Assembly: GCA_019925095.2 (NCBI GenBank)
Contig: CM034401.1
Location: 12,994,338 to 13,058,337, forward strand
Reading direction: 5' to 3'
DNA length: 64,000 nucleotides
Origin: Dendrolimus kikuchii
Taxonomy: Eukaryota > Arthropoda > Insecta > Lepidoptera > Lasiocampidae
The notes under the pieces are model-generated. The model was not told the origin of the DNA. It worked only from the letters and a program-made list of their open reading frames with translations, and did no database searches. The position numbers and the translations under genes are program-made. This document shows positions 32,367-44,989 of this stretch, one piece after another (positions within the stretch are counted from its first letter, which is position 1; every line of letters begins with the position of its first letter).

Positions 32367-34424
32367 CCTAACCTTGATATCTAATTTCAAATTGCATAAA
32401 TTATCATAACCTAACCTCAAACTATTTTATTTTAATTAATTAATTTATGGTTACCATGTTATTTTCTATGGATCGTAATCGAGTTTATTTATTATTCATG
32501 AATGTTTTTATTTAAAATAAATCAATCTTGGTTATGACTTAAAGACATTTATTAGAGTCCACTGTTAGGGAAAATTAATGTATGACATGATTAAGGTCTT
32601 TGGACTTCTGAGTAGCAGTTTATGAATTTATTTATAGGTACTTTCTATTTCTAATCAAAGAACATTTCAATTATTTTTCATCAAAAAATGCTATGTGCTC
32701 ATTACATATACATACTTATGTACTTGATCATTAGACTTCATCCAGCAGGTCTAACATGCGCACATAGTGCAAGTTATGTTACAAATGAAGTACTACCTAC
32801 AGAAAAAGAAGAACTTTTAAAAACAAATTAGATATACCAAGTTACTTACGTCTACACAGCTGGATTTAATAAGGTTCAACATTTACGGAAACATCAGAGA
32901 GGAATATACTGTTCACAGCTGTTTAGCTCGGAACATCGGTTTGCAAGGTTGACCCTTCACTTGCATTTTATGCTGTCTTACAACTACCAGTATATGTAGA
33001 CATGTGTCAATTTCAGTGAGTGGTTCTTCAATGACGGCCGCTTTAGGCCTTCTGGTCTTCAGACAGTTCGTCTACTTTTAGCAACAAAAAAATTCAAGGA
33101 ATCAAACACTCCGATTCCATCTCGTTAGACTTAATGAAATGCGCCATCCGTTTTAATAGATGTAAAGCTGCTTCAGTGTATTACCTACCATAACTCTCTT
33201 GTGTGTTTATATCGAGGCCCACTCGTAAACCGTGTTTATTGCGCCGGCAAGCTCACGAAATTATTTTAGTTGGTGTAAGATAAGGCTTTACTGCGAACGC
33301 GGTTCCGCTGTTTTATATTAACAGCTACTATATTCCAGAATTGCTTTCGATTCATCAAAAAATCGTAATACGGAAGGCTTTTAATATTTTATTTATCGGA
33401 TTTTCTACGAGTACGTTGTTACTATGCTCTGCACAGTTCGTAAGTGTTACACAGGTTGGGTTCTTAGGTTTCTGTACCCATTATAGCAACAACGGAATCT
33501 TTATATTATAAAATTAACATTCACGTCTGCCCATGTATTTTTTGTGAAAAAGTAGGTACCAGTAATATTATATTATCAGTATCAGCGTACAATCACGTTT
33601 AAGATATCGTTATAATAAAGGAATTGGAAAATCATGATAATACTGTACAAAAGCCTAAGTATAGCGATTACACGTAGTCACAAAATACCCTTAACAATAT
33701 ATTTCTATTTTAACCTGTGGACAGCGCTGTGGGCTGCATTATTACTTATTATTTGAAGTTGTAACTTTGTATTCGATTTTAATAATGTAACTGGTTATTG
33801 TTCCAATTAAAAAAAAAGTTTTCTTTACATAAATAGAATTATGGGTCGGAAACTTGAAAAATATTTGAAATGGTTGATTTCAAAAGTACTTACGTTCAAT
33901 CAAAATTAGGTAGAACAAGATCCTGCGATAGTTTTGAAAATGGATTATTTTTGGTATCCTTTTTTCAGAATATCTCAGCCAAATGATGTCCTAAAAGGAA
34001 TGGATGTTCGTAGCCTCTATGTAACGCTCACTTGTCCCTGAACTGACATATCCTTGATCACTTTTATATCGCTGAGAAAGAACGCTCTATTATATATTAA
34101 ATGTGTTTTGTTTAATAATTTAAATAGCATTATTTAAAGATCTTAATTAGAAGCAGTGCTTCAACAATGTAGGCATTTATAACGCTTTCGCAACTTCAGC
34201 TTTGCGATGGCATTGCTCTTCAGTTCTGTCCTAAAAATAATTCCAGTAACATATGTTAAAATGTTAACATACAATATTGATTTACAGTTTTAAAAAATAA
34301 GTAACAATCCGCAGATATTTTTGATGGCCAGTTCCTATATTTTATCAACCGATCATTTGCCTTACTAGCGGTTAAAATTTGATGTTTGCTCCATACATGT
34401 AATGAATCTATGAATTTAAGTATT
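32367..34424. other. stretch without a recognised gene
   Basis: Apart from the diverged repeat at 32955-33060, nothing was recognised. Confidence 0.4.
32955..33060 (+). repeat. old dispersed repeat, partner of 62180-62290
   Basis: Blocks TGTCTTACAACTACCA and GCTTTAGGCC, with similar spacing, are shared with 62180-62290. Identity elsewhere is low. Its nature is unknown. Confidence 0.45.
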
Positions 34425-34436
34425 TAATGTAAGAGT

Positions 34437-35006
34437 GTGAATGGAGCGTTAGGTAAACTTCTAGGCGCTAAGAACCTCAGCCAGAAGGCCCAGCTCGCCA
34501 TACACAACGCGGTGCTGGTACCTACGCTCACGTATGGATGCGAGAGTTGGGTATGGAAGAGAGAGCATGAAAGTAGAGTAAACGCGGTCGAGATGCGAGC
34601 ACTGCGCAAAATCTGCGGGGTGACGCTCGCGGACCGCGTTCGTAATACCGAATTAAGAAAGAGAGTTGGTCTGAAAGAGAGTGTCGGGGTGAAGGTAAGG
34701 AAAGGAATGCTCCGGTGGTTCGGGCATGTGGAAAGAATGCATGATGAAAGAATGACTAAACAGATATACAATGCAAAAGTGGATGGATGCAGAAGTCGTG
34801 AAAGGCCACGACACACCTTCCATGATCAAATTGATCGTGTACTAGCAGAAGGTGATGTCAGGAGCCTTAAGAACAGACGAGCTTGCATGACAAGAGTTAT
34901 GAATGTCAAAGAGGCAAGTGAGGTGTGTAAAATAAGCCTAAATGGCACTCTGTGGTTCGTGCCTACCCCGCAAGGGAACTGGCGTGAAGTTATGTATGTA
35001 TGTATG
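34437..35006 (+). mobile_element. RTE copy with 12-bp target duplication
   Basis: TAATGTAAGAGT flanks both sides (34425-34436 and 35007-35018). The frame encodes the RTE C-terminus: QLAIHNAVLVPTLTYGCESW, VNAVEMRALRKICGVTLADR, LRWFGHVERM, RPRHTFHDQIDRVLAEGD and NRRACMTRVMNVKEASEVCK. A one-base loss near 34930 shifts the last 20 codons. The family stop TGA (34985-34987) lies 4-5 bases before the (ATGT)n tail, so the family has almost no 3' untranslated region. This is the best preserved copy of the C-terminus in the window. Confidence 0.9.
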
Positions 35007-35080
35007 TAATGTAAGAGTATTATTATTGTAATAAGTATGATGGATGAACATTTATTTATAACTATCTTATTGATGTAACA

Positions 35081-35150
35081 CATGTCCATGGGCCATGGTA
35101 AGCACTTTCCATTAGGTAGACCGTCTGCTGAAATCTTGCAATAAAAAAAG
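35081..35150 (+). mobile_element. family Z retroposon, 3' fragment
   Basis: It matches the family end: CCATTAGGTAGACCGTCTGC, then GCAATAAAAAA. Confidence 0.55.
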
Positions 35151-35489
35151 TTTTTATGAAATAACGTAACATTAATAAATAAAAATACAATACAATACCG
35201 CTCCACGCCGCACCGCTTAAATATATGTAAATATAAATAAATGAACAATCTCATGGCTGTAAATAACATAACATGTAATATACCCGCACCGCTTATTAAT
35301 ATAAATAATATTACATAAACATAATAAAGCTGAAGTGCAGTGAGAATCTGAGCAATCGCCGATATCATTGCTTCATCAAAGAGGTACGTGCATGCTCTTT
35401 CTTTCCATTGCCCTTCCAAATTTTCCCATTTTTCTTTTCTCACAATATGACACAGTTCGCTTATAGTTAAATCCAGCACCGCTACAACA

Positions 35490-35612
35490 AATGGTGACCA
35501 GATTCCGTTGTAACTTTCGAGGCCAGTAGCGCATTCGTAGCACCTTCAGTATTGCAAATGTATGTACATAAGCGACGGTAACCAATTACCATTAGTTGAG
35601 TCGTCACAATAT
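35490..35612 (+). mobile_element. family Z retroposon, old fragment
   Basis: A diverged match to the body and 3' part, with GCGCATTCGTAGCACCTTCA and CGACGGTAACC. Confidence 0.5.
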
Positions 35613-35709
35613 TTGCTACTCTCCACAATAACAATAATAAATTAGAGATTTAAATGGAATTCTATCTTAAATTTTTGTGCATGTTTTAGTTCAATATCTT
35701 GGAGATGTG

Positions 35710-35755
35710 AACATTAAGTCCAGGGTCCTTCGCGCAGGACCCTCGACTTAATGTT
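35710..35755. repeat. near-perfect 20-bp inverted repeat
   Basis: AACATTAAGTCCAGGGTCCT (35710-35729), loop TCGCGC, and a complement with one mismatch (35736-35755). The stem is GC-richer than its surroundings. No gene or transposon end is visible. Confidence 0.85.
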
Positions 35756-36805
35756 ATGTTATGACTGTAATGTTGGGCACAGCTAAAACGGCTATAAAAG
35801 AATGTACATCATCACGGTCATAAATTGTAGAGCAATAATTTGTAAATTATACTTCGAAATCATTTTAACAACTTATTCTAAGTACTTGTAAAGTGAAGAA
35901 ATATTTTAACTTTAATCATCTCAATTGCGAGGTTTTTTATAGCTGAAAAATTTTCCCCTCAACACATTTACGTGCCACACCTGTAGGCAAAATATTTCGT
36001 GAACATTTTACCCTTATAAAAAGTGCTATTTAGGCTTATCGCATACGTGCATCAGTAAGCGTATCGAATGATTACAACAATATAGGCTTGTATTTTTTAT
36101 ACAACGCTCAATCGCAAATGGATCCTTGAGTGAATATCGAGGCTGAACAGCTTTGATAAATACATAAGACACTTATAGAGCGTTGCTCGTTATGCACTTC
36201 TTATATTTCCAGGCTTTAGTAATTACTTAAAATAATTTGATAGTTAAGAGTATGATGTATTAGTACGATAATGTTGATTTGATTTAAGAATAACTCTGGA
36301 ACAACGGTTGAACCTAAAGCCGCCTTTAGAAAATCGCTTAGGAAATTTGACTCGTACACACTAGATATACTGGTAGTTCTAAGATATACCATAAAGTTCC
36401 ACTTTATTTTGATACTTATCACGTTCGTCATATATTCCTTCGTCCTTATCTTCGTTATTCTCATATGCTAATAGTAATCAATTGAAATACTTTTAATCAT
36501 ATTACAAAAGCCTAAAGGCGCCTACATTTTATACGACTGTAAAAAGTTAAGGCGTCATTTAACTAATCAGCGTACTAATTATTGTTTAAATATTAATTAA
36601 AATTATTTATGTTATTATATTATCAATCAAAAGTAAATAATTTTAGAATTATATTTATATTTAATGAGTCTACAACTATTGTGCCATCTACCCAATTCCA
36701 AATCAAAATTCATCATTCATTCATCTACCCAATTCCAAAGCAGTGTATATTAAACAAATTTCCATACTCGTTCAGAATCAAGGAGGCTTCAATTTTTTTA
36801 TAACT
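35756..36805. other. AT-rich stretch without a gene
   Basis: Nothing that I can support. Confidence 0.4.
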
Positions 36806-36905
36806 GGAGTACAGCATGCAGGAAGACGGGCTACCTGATGGAAAGCGGTTACCTTCGCCTATGGACGTTTGCAACACCCGAGATATTATCAACGCGCTGC
36901 AGGCC
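36806..36905 (-). mobile_element. family Z retroposon fragment
   Basis: GATGGAAAGCGGTTACCTTC and TATGGACGTTTGCAACACC on the forward strand match the 3' half of the family in inverse orientation. Confidence 0.55.
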
Positions 36906-37499
36906 TCAAATAAATGTTATGACACCCTTTTTAAAAAATCCATTATCGTAAGATGACAAAAAATGTCTTGATTTGACTATCATCCATCCTACTGAACTTG
37001 TGCCAGAAAATCACGAAGTCAACTGCGAACCGTAATCTTTGCAGTTACGATAACTAAAAATCATAGTAATGTAGGTGCCCTGGGAGCTTGAAGCGACAAA
37101 GCGAAGATCAATCATCATTCCAGCAAGAAAGAGTTTAGTTGTCTGATTCCCACCGTAAAAGAGAAATGAAACAGAAGAATGAGCAGCGCCAGCCGAACGA
37201 GTCATTTACAAACTAATTAGCGAGACCGCGACGCAGCCGACTCATTTCACACTTTTTATTCGATTGGATCTCTCCGTTCAACTCTTTCTCAGTGGTTTCA
37301 ATTGCGAGGTAAAATGAGCCATTAATGACCCTGCTCTGCTCTCTAGAAGTGAGCTAGCTCATTTGTACTCTTTTTGCCCGCTGAGTCATTTCCGCTCGAT
37401 TCTTTGTTGGTGAAAACATATGTAAGCATTTCTCTTTTGCGAGGTATGAGAAGTTAATCATGGGTCCACTCCTGCGATGGAAACCGGGCTTTACAGCTC

Positions 37500-37692
37500 G
37501 CAGATAAGTACGCGGCTTAACTCTTTAACTTGGGAATATGTTAGATCATAACGGACAACTCTGGAGTCGATCCCAGACTCCCATACCTGAATAAATAATG
37601 GATAAAAGTTAACGAAATTTTTGCTGCTCGGAATTGAACCCAGGACTTTCGCGTTCCAATGAACACTTAAACCACTAGATCACAAATTCCAC
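37500..37692 (-). mobile_element. tRNA-derived SINE with a different head
   Basis: On the minus strand an A box TGATCTAGTGG (forward 37672-37682) and a B box GGTTCAATTCC (forward 37630-37640) have tRNA-like spacing. The body then reads AGTCTGGGATCGACTCCAGA and GTTGTCCGTTA, a diverged form of the body at 17950-18010. The head differs from that copy, so the two share a core but not the same tRNA-like start. Confidence 0.7.
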
Positions 37693-39143
37693 CAAAATGT
37701 ATATTATTTTTAACATAGCCAATTTCTATCTATCTTTATTGCTTATTAAAGTAATGATATATCAAAGGGGTTAAGACATTTTTCAGTGCTGTTTTGACCG
37801 CGATACATTTTGGTGTCCCTATATTCGACAGCCTTTATTTCAGAAGGAAGGGATACGCAACAAGCCTCGAGTGTGGGTTAAAATTTATAGCTATAAGACA
37901 TAGAATACCGTCGACGCTCGTTCATTTCAAGTTAGATGAGTTGCTATTCCCGACTCGAGTTCACTTTAAATAAAATTAAGAATTCATCCCGTGTGATTTA
38001 ACGGAAAGCGCTTAAAATTAACTTCTTGACTTCCTTGTCATGACTTCAGTAAATAATTTTTTTTATCATATTATATAGAACCACTTTGACTTAGTATTTT
38101 AAACAGAAAATTGTTTATATAAACAAAGTGGCGGAAGGAATAGATATAATAGGAATCAGTTTAAAAAACGTAGGAAAATATGTAAAAAAAACTGCTAAAT
38201 TCTACATAACTAGGTGACGCCAGCGGTCATTCTTCTCTTGGTTTTTGACGTTTTATTATTTAAAACATCTTTTTTAGATCAAGTCAGTTTTTTATAATTC
38301 TCTTTAATTTTGGACTGATATTCCAATTTCGCAACTTTTTTTACTAGGTAATTCAGTACTAGGTAGGTCTTTCAAATAAATAGTATTTTTTATTTAAAAC
38401 AATTAGAATTAAAATTGACAGATAATATAAATAAACTTTAATTTAAAATATCTTGACAGTATATTATATACAGCTTATTATTTTAAAAAAATCGTTCCCA
38501 AATCACTGTTAGTTAGAAACGTTCCCAAAACGCTGGCCGCGTTACCATACTACATTAATTGTGTTGCCCCAATACAAACAAATAATAACAAGTATTGCCA
38601 TACAGCGTGGCAATGCAGCCAGCCTTCTGGGCACGCTCTCCGTTGGCAATGATCTGCTACATAATGTATTTTAGTTTCAATGTCTAAAGAAAGAACAAAT
38701 ATTACTTGTTGAACAAATAAATAATACGAATCAAATAAAAGACAAATAATATCAACTACTTACTAATATATTTTATTCTTTCAAGCACCTACATGTCGTA
38801 TCTAATATATTTCTTAATAATTGTGAATTAACGGCTAATATGGAACGTAGTGCTGTAATTAGTAACAGAACGCCTCCATTAACAATGAGGGATAAGTATC
38901 AAGGGACTCGGTAGACACGTACCAGATATTATGTACTAAAATCAATTTAAAATATTTAGTATTAGAAATGTCAATAGATTTAAGTGTTATAATTTGATTT
39001 TTTTACCACGTAAGGTACATTGGGACTGACATATTTTTTTGTAAATAAAAGTCCCTTCAAAATCAAGAGAAATAAATCTAGTTGAGGTATCTTTATTACT
39101 TTTACGGTTCAAGGTACTGCGTTTTGCTGACACTGCGTCCTAC
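37693..39143. other. AT-rich stretch without a gene
   Basis: Nothing that I can support. Confidence 0.4.
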
Positions 39144-39463
39144 TTTTTTTTATTTTATTGCATGAGTTCAGCAGACAGGCAGACGGCCCACTTGATGAAA
39201 AGCGGTTACTAACGCCTATGGACATTTGCCACACCAAAGGTGCTACAAATGCGCTGCTGCTCTCTTAAGGGAGACTGGAATCTGGTCACTAATGCCGGAA
39301 CACAACTCAAGGTTGTTATGGCGACATACTTTAGAACAGGAGTGGTAGCCATCCAGTCGGGCAAATGCCCTACCACCTGGCTGTGGGTTGTTTTGTCGCC
39401 TCTCACGACAGGCCGCCTGGCCACAGGAAATTGTATTCTTTCTCCGTTCCTGCACGGATAAAA
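39144..39463 (-). mobile_element. poly-A retroposon, family Z, near full length
   Basis: On the minus strand it runs from GTTTTATCCGTGCAGGAACG through GTCGTGAGAGGCGACAAAAC and GTTCCGGCATTAGTGACCAG to CTGAACTCATGCAATAAAAT and an A-rich tail. It is the best full-length reference copy with 27007-27296. The open frames on both strands are incidental. Confidence 0.75.
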
Positions 39464-39932
39464 CTTTTGACACACGTCGATCATTGATCAATTAGTAATG
39501 ACCTATACGTTACGGATTCAATTTTATATACAAATCCAATATCTTTTTAATCTAATATTATTTTAATAAATTTAGTGCACCTATATTTACCAAAAATACA
39601 GTAATGCGTTATTTTAATATAAATAATGTTCACAATTATACTGTGGGTGATCTGCTACGAGTTGCTACAAATAGCCACGTTTTGCTATTGAGTTGCTAAT
39701 ACATACGATTTCAAATACCACTAATTTTCGCCGGCAACTCCAGGGATCAGCATCCAAGCATTACTACTGCAAGAATAAATCTCTGTAACTACAAGGTGTA
39801 TTTATTTCTTCGTCTCCATACTACAAGAAAGCACCAACACTCCAACAACTACTGCCAGCATCCACCATTACTGTCATCAACAGAAGCAATGTTTAATGCT
39901 CTTTCGGCCCGGATACCCTTATATATTATATG
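39464..39932. other. stretch without a recognised gene
   Basis: Nothing that I can support. Confidence 0.4.
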
Positions 39933-39944
39933 ATATTTATAAGT

Positions 39945-40059
39945 TATGAATGTCAAAGAAGCAAGTGAGGTGTGTAAGAATAAGCCTAAATGGCGCTCTG
40001 TTGTTCGTGCCTACCCCGCAAGGGAACTGACGTGAAGTTATGTATGTATGTATGTATGT
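39945..40059 (+). mobile_element. RTE copy, 115 bp, with 12-bp target duplication
   Basis: ATATTTATAAGT flanks both sides (39933-39944 and 40060-40071). It holds the last ORF2 codons, the stop TGA and an (ATGT)n tail. Confidence 0.88.
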
Positions 40060-40199
40060 ATATTTATAAGTGAAAGTAAGATTTTCTTGGATTTTTTACA
40101 GGAAGTTGAAGGGTAATGTTTTATAGTGCAGCTATATTAAAAAAAATAAACAACCGTATATACGCACGAACTGTGAATGGTTGCGTAAACTTGAAGAAC

Positions 40200-40432
40200 A
40201 TGCTCTGTTTTTATAATTTGATGATTTGTTTGTTTCATGGAGGCTGGAACTAAAAATCAGCGCTGTGTTAGCTCCTGACACAGGATAATGCTGAGTTTTC
40301 AGCCTCATTGCCGTGAATGTTATGTACGTACATTTCTTAAACTGTATCTATTTATTAGTAAAAATCCTTGTATTTTATGTGTGTGCATTTATTTGTGATA
40401 ATAAATATTTTCTTTCTTTCTTTATAATTTGC
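40200..40432 (+). mobile_element. LINE 3' untranslated region
   Basis: GCTGTGTTAGCTCCTGACAC, an AATAAATATTTT signal and a (CTTT)n tail look like the end of a lepidopteran LINE. No coding part was found. Confidence 0.45.
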
Positions 40433-40589
40433 CCACGACAACTCCAAAAAAGTATTTAATCGAAAATATTCCATATCTCAAAAAAAACTCAAGGGAACTC
40501 GTTCAAAAATATTTGTTTTACTTACGTATACTATAAAAAGTCAATGTGGTGGTATAATGTGATGATATGTGATAAGAGATGTATGTCAG

Positions 40590-40680
40590 AGTAGAGGAGT
40601 GTGGAAGGAAAAGACATATTGTGCCGACCCCAGTTAATTGGGATATGGTGAAAGAAAAGAGAGAGACTATAAAAAGTCAA
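40590..40680 (+). mobile_element. short LINE tail fragment
   Basis: TGTGCCGACCCCAGTTAATT and GGGATATGG resemble the last codons of an RTE-like ORF2 common in Lepidoptera. It is too short for certainty. Confidence 0.3.
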
Positions 40681-40689
40681 GGGGAAACA

Positions 40690-41879
40690 TCATTATAAAT
40701 TTGAAAGACCAGTCCTAAAGACGCCCTGAAAAGGGTTTCATCCCGCATTATTTTTATAAATAATGTAAGTATTAATTATTTTTTAATGTTCTCGCAACTC
40801 CGTTTACGCGAGGTAAGAAATATGTGTACATTCATATATTCTAAACCTTACAAGATATTGAAGTATTATTAAATAGTATGCACGAAAATATGAGATAATA
40901 TTTCGGTTTCAATCCCTGAAATTACCTATATATTAATACGTGAAGCAAAACGTTGTACCCTTTTTACGAAAATTGCACGGACGGAGGAGTATGAAATTTC
41001 GCACACTTATATTTTATATAGAGAAGAAGCGACGAATGCTAATATTTTTTCAAAATTATGCATTTAAAATACATTAAATCAATAAAAATAAACTTTACAC
41101 ACACTACCATGTATTTGACACACACACGGATATTATACTCTTTTGTTTATTGTTCAAGTCAAATTAACAGTGTAGCCTTAGCGAAATCTGTGATTATAGA
41201 GGTATTATAGTCTTTGACATTAATTATTATGGTCGAATTTCAACCACGGGTGACCACTAGTCAATGGAATTCATTGAGCTGTTTCGGAATCTATTTGTAA
41301 TAAACTTTCACATAGGCAAATACAAATTCTAAAAACCATTATTTGCGATTAAGCCTCGTTAAAATAGTTTTCACTTCTAATTTGGCATTACTTTTGAAAT
41401 TACAGAAAGACACTTTAATTTTATCTATCGTCATAGATTCTGTTTAACACGATAATACTGTAATTATAAGAACTACACATATAGAAATCACGAGCAGTAA
41501 TCTACAAGGCAGTCCCCCCGAGGCATAATGAACGTGACGTGTCTTCATATTCGGAACACATTTGATATTTATTGGTATTCATATTTGGACTGCCTCTATG
41601 CCCAAAAACTCTTTTATCTCAACAAAATAGTCGCGGCACGAGGAAACGAAACTTCGCTACGTTCGTTGCCTACATAATTTTATGTGGGTACTAAAATCAA
41701 TATTGGCTTTCGGCGTCGTGTAAGAGGGCGCAGACGACAACGCTGAGAGTCGACACGGTTTTCGGTAAAAAAAAAATAATTCTCAAATAAGGTCACCGTC
41801 TATACTTACGTATAGGTGTGAACTGTTTATAAACAAACAAACTGACTGACTGTACGGAGTTTTGGCGGGAACTTATACT
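40690..41879. other. stretch without a recognised gene
   Basis: Nothing that I can support. Confidence 0.4.
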
Positions 41880-42215
41880 TACTTACTCCGTTGGCTCAGC
41901 GATTCAAAGTGCGTCTTGGCCTCCGAAATGTGAACACGCCATTTTTACCTGCTCTGCGCAATTTTATTATTGGCCCGAAGCTCACACAGATCAGCTTAGA
42001 CTCTGTTTTTCCAGCGATATTTTGGAAGGCCGACTGGACGCCGACCGACCGGCCGTCCTAAATATGCTTTCCACACGCTGCGATCCTCTAGCATCCGTTC
42101 TACGTAACTGAGCGACCGAAAATCGAATGAGAAATCATAAGGTCCTTTATTTCTAGTGCTGTAGGCACGATCATAGCACGTTCGGACCAAATGTACTCGC
42201 ACATATATGCTTGAT
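41880..42215 (-). mobile_element. RTE-like LINE C-terminus, third family
   Basis: The minus strand reads SYVERMLEDRSVWKAYLGRP and GRRPVGLPKYRWKNRV, then, past a stop at about 41999, ADLCELRA, KWRVHISEAKTHFESLSQRS and a terminal stop. This is the usual end of a LINE ORF2 (a GHVERM-like box, a basic GRRPVGRPKYRW box and a final EAKTHF segment). At least two stops make it inactive. It differs clearly from the families at 34437 and 23125. Confidence 0.7.
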
Positions 42216-42344
42216 TCTTATATCACTTGGGCAACGGCGTCTGATCCGAGTAGACTCGTCCTTATCTTCTACCAATCTACTATAATGACTTTATGTCTGA
42301 CAGTTTTAACCTTAAAAAAATATTTTTCTCTCACATGAGTACAA

Positions 42345-42515
42345 GAGACAGAAGACAGCATGATGAAAAGTGGTTACCGTTGCCTATGGACATTTGCAAC
42401 AGCAGAGCTACCAGTGTGCCTTTCAAAGCCAGCAAGGCTTTGAAAGGGGAAATCGGAAAGTGGCTGCTAATGTCGGAATACAATACAACTTTGTTATGGT
42501 GACATATTCTAGACT
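42345..42515 (-). mobile_element. family Z retroposon, diverged
   Basis: It matches the 3' half of the family in inverse orientation with a local rearrangement (CTTTCAAAGCC and GGCTTTGAAAG form a small inverted repeat at 42420-42446). Confidence 0.5.
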
Positions 42516-43314
42516 TAATAATGTATACAAGTAACCTTGGATAAGAACAACCTGTTATTCTTGTGTGTATACGGACTCGTACGAAATAACTTCATATGCC
42601 TGTTCATATGAGATTATTCTGTACGAGTTCACTCGGTCCGAGCATACTCTGACCAAGTCAATGCAGCTTAACCTTGTTACACCCCACGACTAGATTATTA
42701 TTATTCTCAATTATATCGCATATTAATTAATATCTGTATCATTACTCATTATATTCTATGAACTTCTAAATACAGAAGGTGCGCTCGATTAACTACTTAT
42801 TAAACTGATATGTGAATCTCTAGTTATTACATATATCAGTTAATGTGTTAAGTTTCTCAAGTTGATGCGACAAAAATGGAATCCTATTTGTATTCCGAGT
42901 TTGATAAGCTTGCACCTTTGTGGGTGTTATCGTTGGCTTTTATATAATTATAATTATGTAGGATTACGTGATGTACTGGGACTTACTGGAGAAGGAAGAT
43001 GTGTTACAAATTAGCTTTATTTCAAAATCTTATAAATTTTATTTAAAACGCTGAATTGTTTCATAATGTTAATTGTTTAGTACACCGTGATATTAAGAGT
43101 TGCTACAAAACTCTGTTTTTTGGCGACAGTTTAAAATTTACTATTTGGGTCAAGCTTAAGTTTAATTAATTAATTTCTATATATCACTACTATGATCTAC
43201 AATAAAAATAAAAAAAATAACATCAAAATGCGAGAAAATGATCAGTAGCGCCTTCTAGTGATGAATGATTTAGGAACTTTCATTCCTGTATTATTTTCTA
43301 ATGTAGTGTTCTTC
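42516..43314. other. AT-rich stretch without a gene
   Basis: Nothing that I can support. Confidence 0.4.
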
Positions 43315-43590
43315 TTCCTTGGCACAAGTGTCATAAGTTTAAGTGGTACGGCCCTGCTTCTCGGGGTTTTAGTACCAAATCGGTGCACTAGATATATGCT
43401 CTCATAGAGGCCCAGGTAGGTTTAGTAGGTAGTTTGTTTGGCGTCCTCTTTCAATGGAGGAAATCCCGTTTGCCGTTTGGTGTAATAGTCCCACACGCAC
43501 ACGAAGCGCGCGGCATTACGCGGCGCTTTTGGTCTTCCCTTGTATCCAAGACCCGTATACCCGTAAAGGCTTTCTCCCTGAGTTATTAAA
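43315..43590. other. GC-rich island of unknown origin
   Basis: A 275-bp GC-richer patch (ACACGAAGCGCGCGGCATTA in its middle) without an open frame. It resembles an untranslated retroelement end in composition only. Confidence 0.3.
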
Positions 43591-44610
43591 AAAGTGTCAT
43601 AAGTTTACGATACCTATCAAAGCGTAAATTTAGACGGTTTAAAAGGTGAATTTAAAGCATTACGTAAAGGAATAAGTAACGTAAGTAACAGATAGTGACG
43701 TGTGAGTTTTGTGTAAATTTATATATACAAAAAGTATTCTAATGAAGACCCAGAAATGTTGTGAATTTAATTATAATAATTTTATTTACATGATTAACTA
43801 TTAAACGATGAACATAAATTACCGCAATCCATTTAAACACCCAAGAATTAATTACAACGGGACAATTGGGACAAAGCCATTAACTTAAAAGATTGTCATA
43901 AAACATTTCAAATGAAATGTGTATAACGGACTTTGTTAAAGAGGAGGCAAAGGGTCTAAACGAGTTATATTCGTGGGTATTTTTCATTTTCTAAAAACCC
44001 TTATTTAAACGTTATGATTCTTTTTCTTGTCTTTTCAAGTTAAAGAGAATATTAAGGCCATTAATACTGTGAATAAAATATACTTCTTAAATTTTTAATA
44101 TTTTAAACTACTAAGAAGATTATTATCTAATAAGTTGCGATAAGGTACTTTTAGGTACTGCATTTCTATTGTTGAAAATTTTATTACTATATATTTATAC
44201 TATTCCTATATTCCCGGCTTCATTCTGTCTACTTACTTACCTGATCTCACTTTCGCGTCCTGAATATTTGTCGATAAATAATTAATTCATATTTCCTTAC
44301 ATATGTAGTAAAAAAGAAGAATTTATTATATTTGAAGGTTTGGCTAAATACCTTCATATGTATTGCTCACATAACTAGTCGGGTTCCGTAAGATGTGATA
44401 CCATATACTCGTACCAGCGTAGGCGATTCTATGACAGTGAAAGCGGGGCACTTCGTAACGCAGTACTATTTTGTGACTTTATAGATCTACCCGCTACCGC
44501 TATTTAATTCCTAGGACTAATGTATTAAATATTAAAAATTGACTCATTTGAATATATTGCATAATATATAAAATTTCTGTTTATTACTTATTTATTTTAT
44601 ATTTATCTTA
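43591..44610. other. AT-rich stretch without a gene
   Basis: Nothing that I can support. Confidence 0.4.
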
Positions 44611-44626
44611 GGTAATCTTACGCAAT

Positions 44627-44856
44627 CGAGGGTGTCACGGCAGTCATACCCATGGTTACGGTCCCGTGGCGCCTCATTATGATGCGGAGGGACGCTGGAA
44701 GGTTTAGTGTGTAGTCTGGCGGTCGGTGCTTGCAAGCTATAACGTTGAAGCTTATGTGCAACACCAGCAGCCAGGAGTCCCACATACCCCTTGGTGGCAT
44801 CCCCCGGGGCCTGAGGATATGCGCAAATGCATTCCCCCAGCGTTGTCAAAAAAAAA
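44627..44856 (+). mobile_element. recent poly-A retroposon with perfect 16-bp target duplication
   Basis: GGTAATCTTACGCAAT occurs at 44611-44626 and again, unchanged, at 44857-44872. Between them lie 230 GC-rich bases ending in nine A (44848-44856). This is a clean target-primed reverse transcription product. The insert (CCCCGGGGCCTGAGGATATG near its end) looks like the untranslated 3' end of a LINE, perhaps R1-clade. No second copy exists in this window. The perfect duplication suggests a young insertion. Confidence 0.8.
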
Positions 44857-44989
44857 GGTAATCTTACGCAATATTGTATGTGCTAGTTTACTTACACCTT
44901 CGATTCTAATCCTGTTAATGTGTATATGTGATGTTTATTTTTCTATTTTTTTCTTTCTTCATCATTATATAGTAATTACAGATAATTGA

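Noticed and set aside
34826..35479. 217-codon minus-strand reading frame
   Set aside because: It runs antisense through the RTE copy and a family Z fragment. The translation is a chance fusion of repeat shadows and AT-rich sequence.
37011..37205. 64-codon minus-strand frame
   Set aside because: Composition is slightly protein-like, but no family, splice support or second copy was seen.
39209..39491. Overlapping frames of 73-91 codons
   Set aside because: They lie within a family Z retroposon, where frames on both strands recur in every copy and differ by indels.
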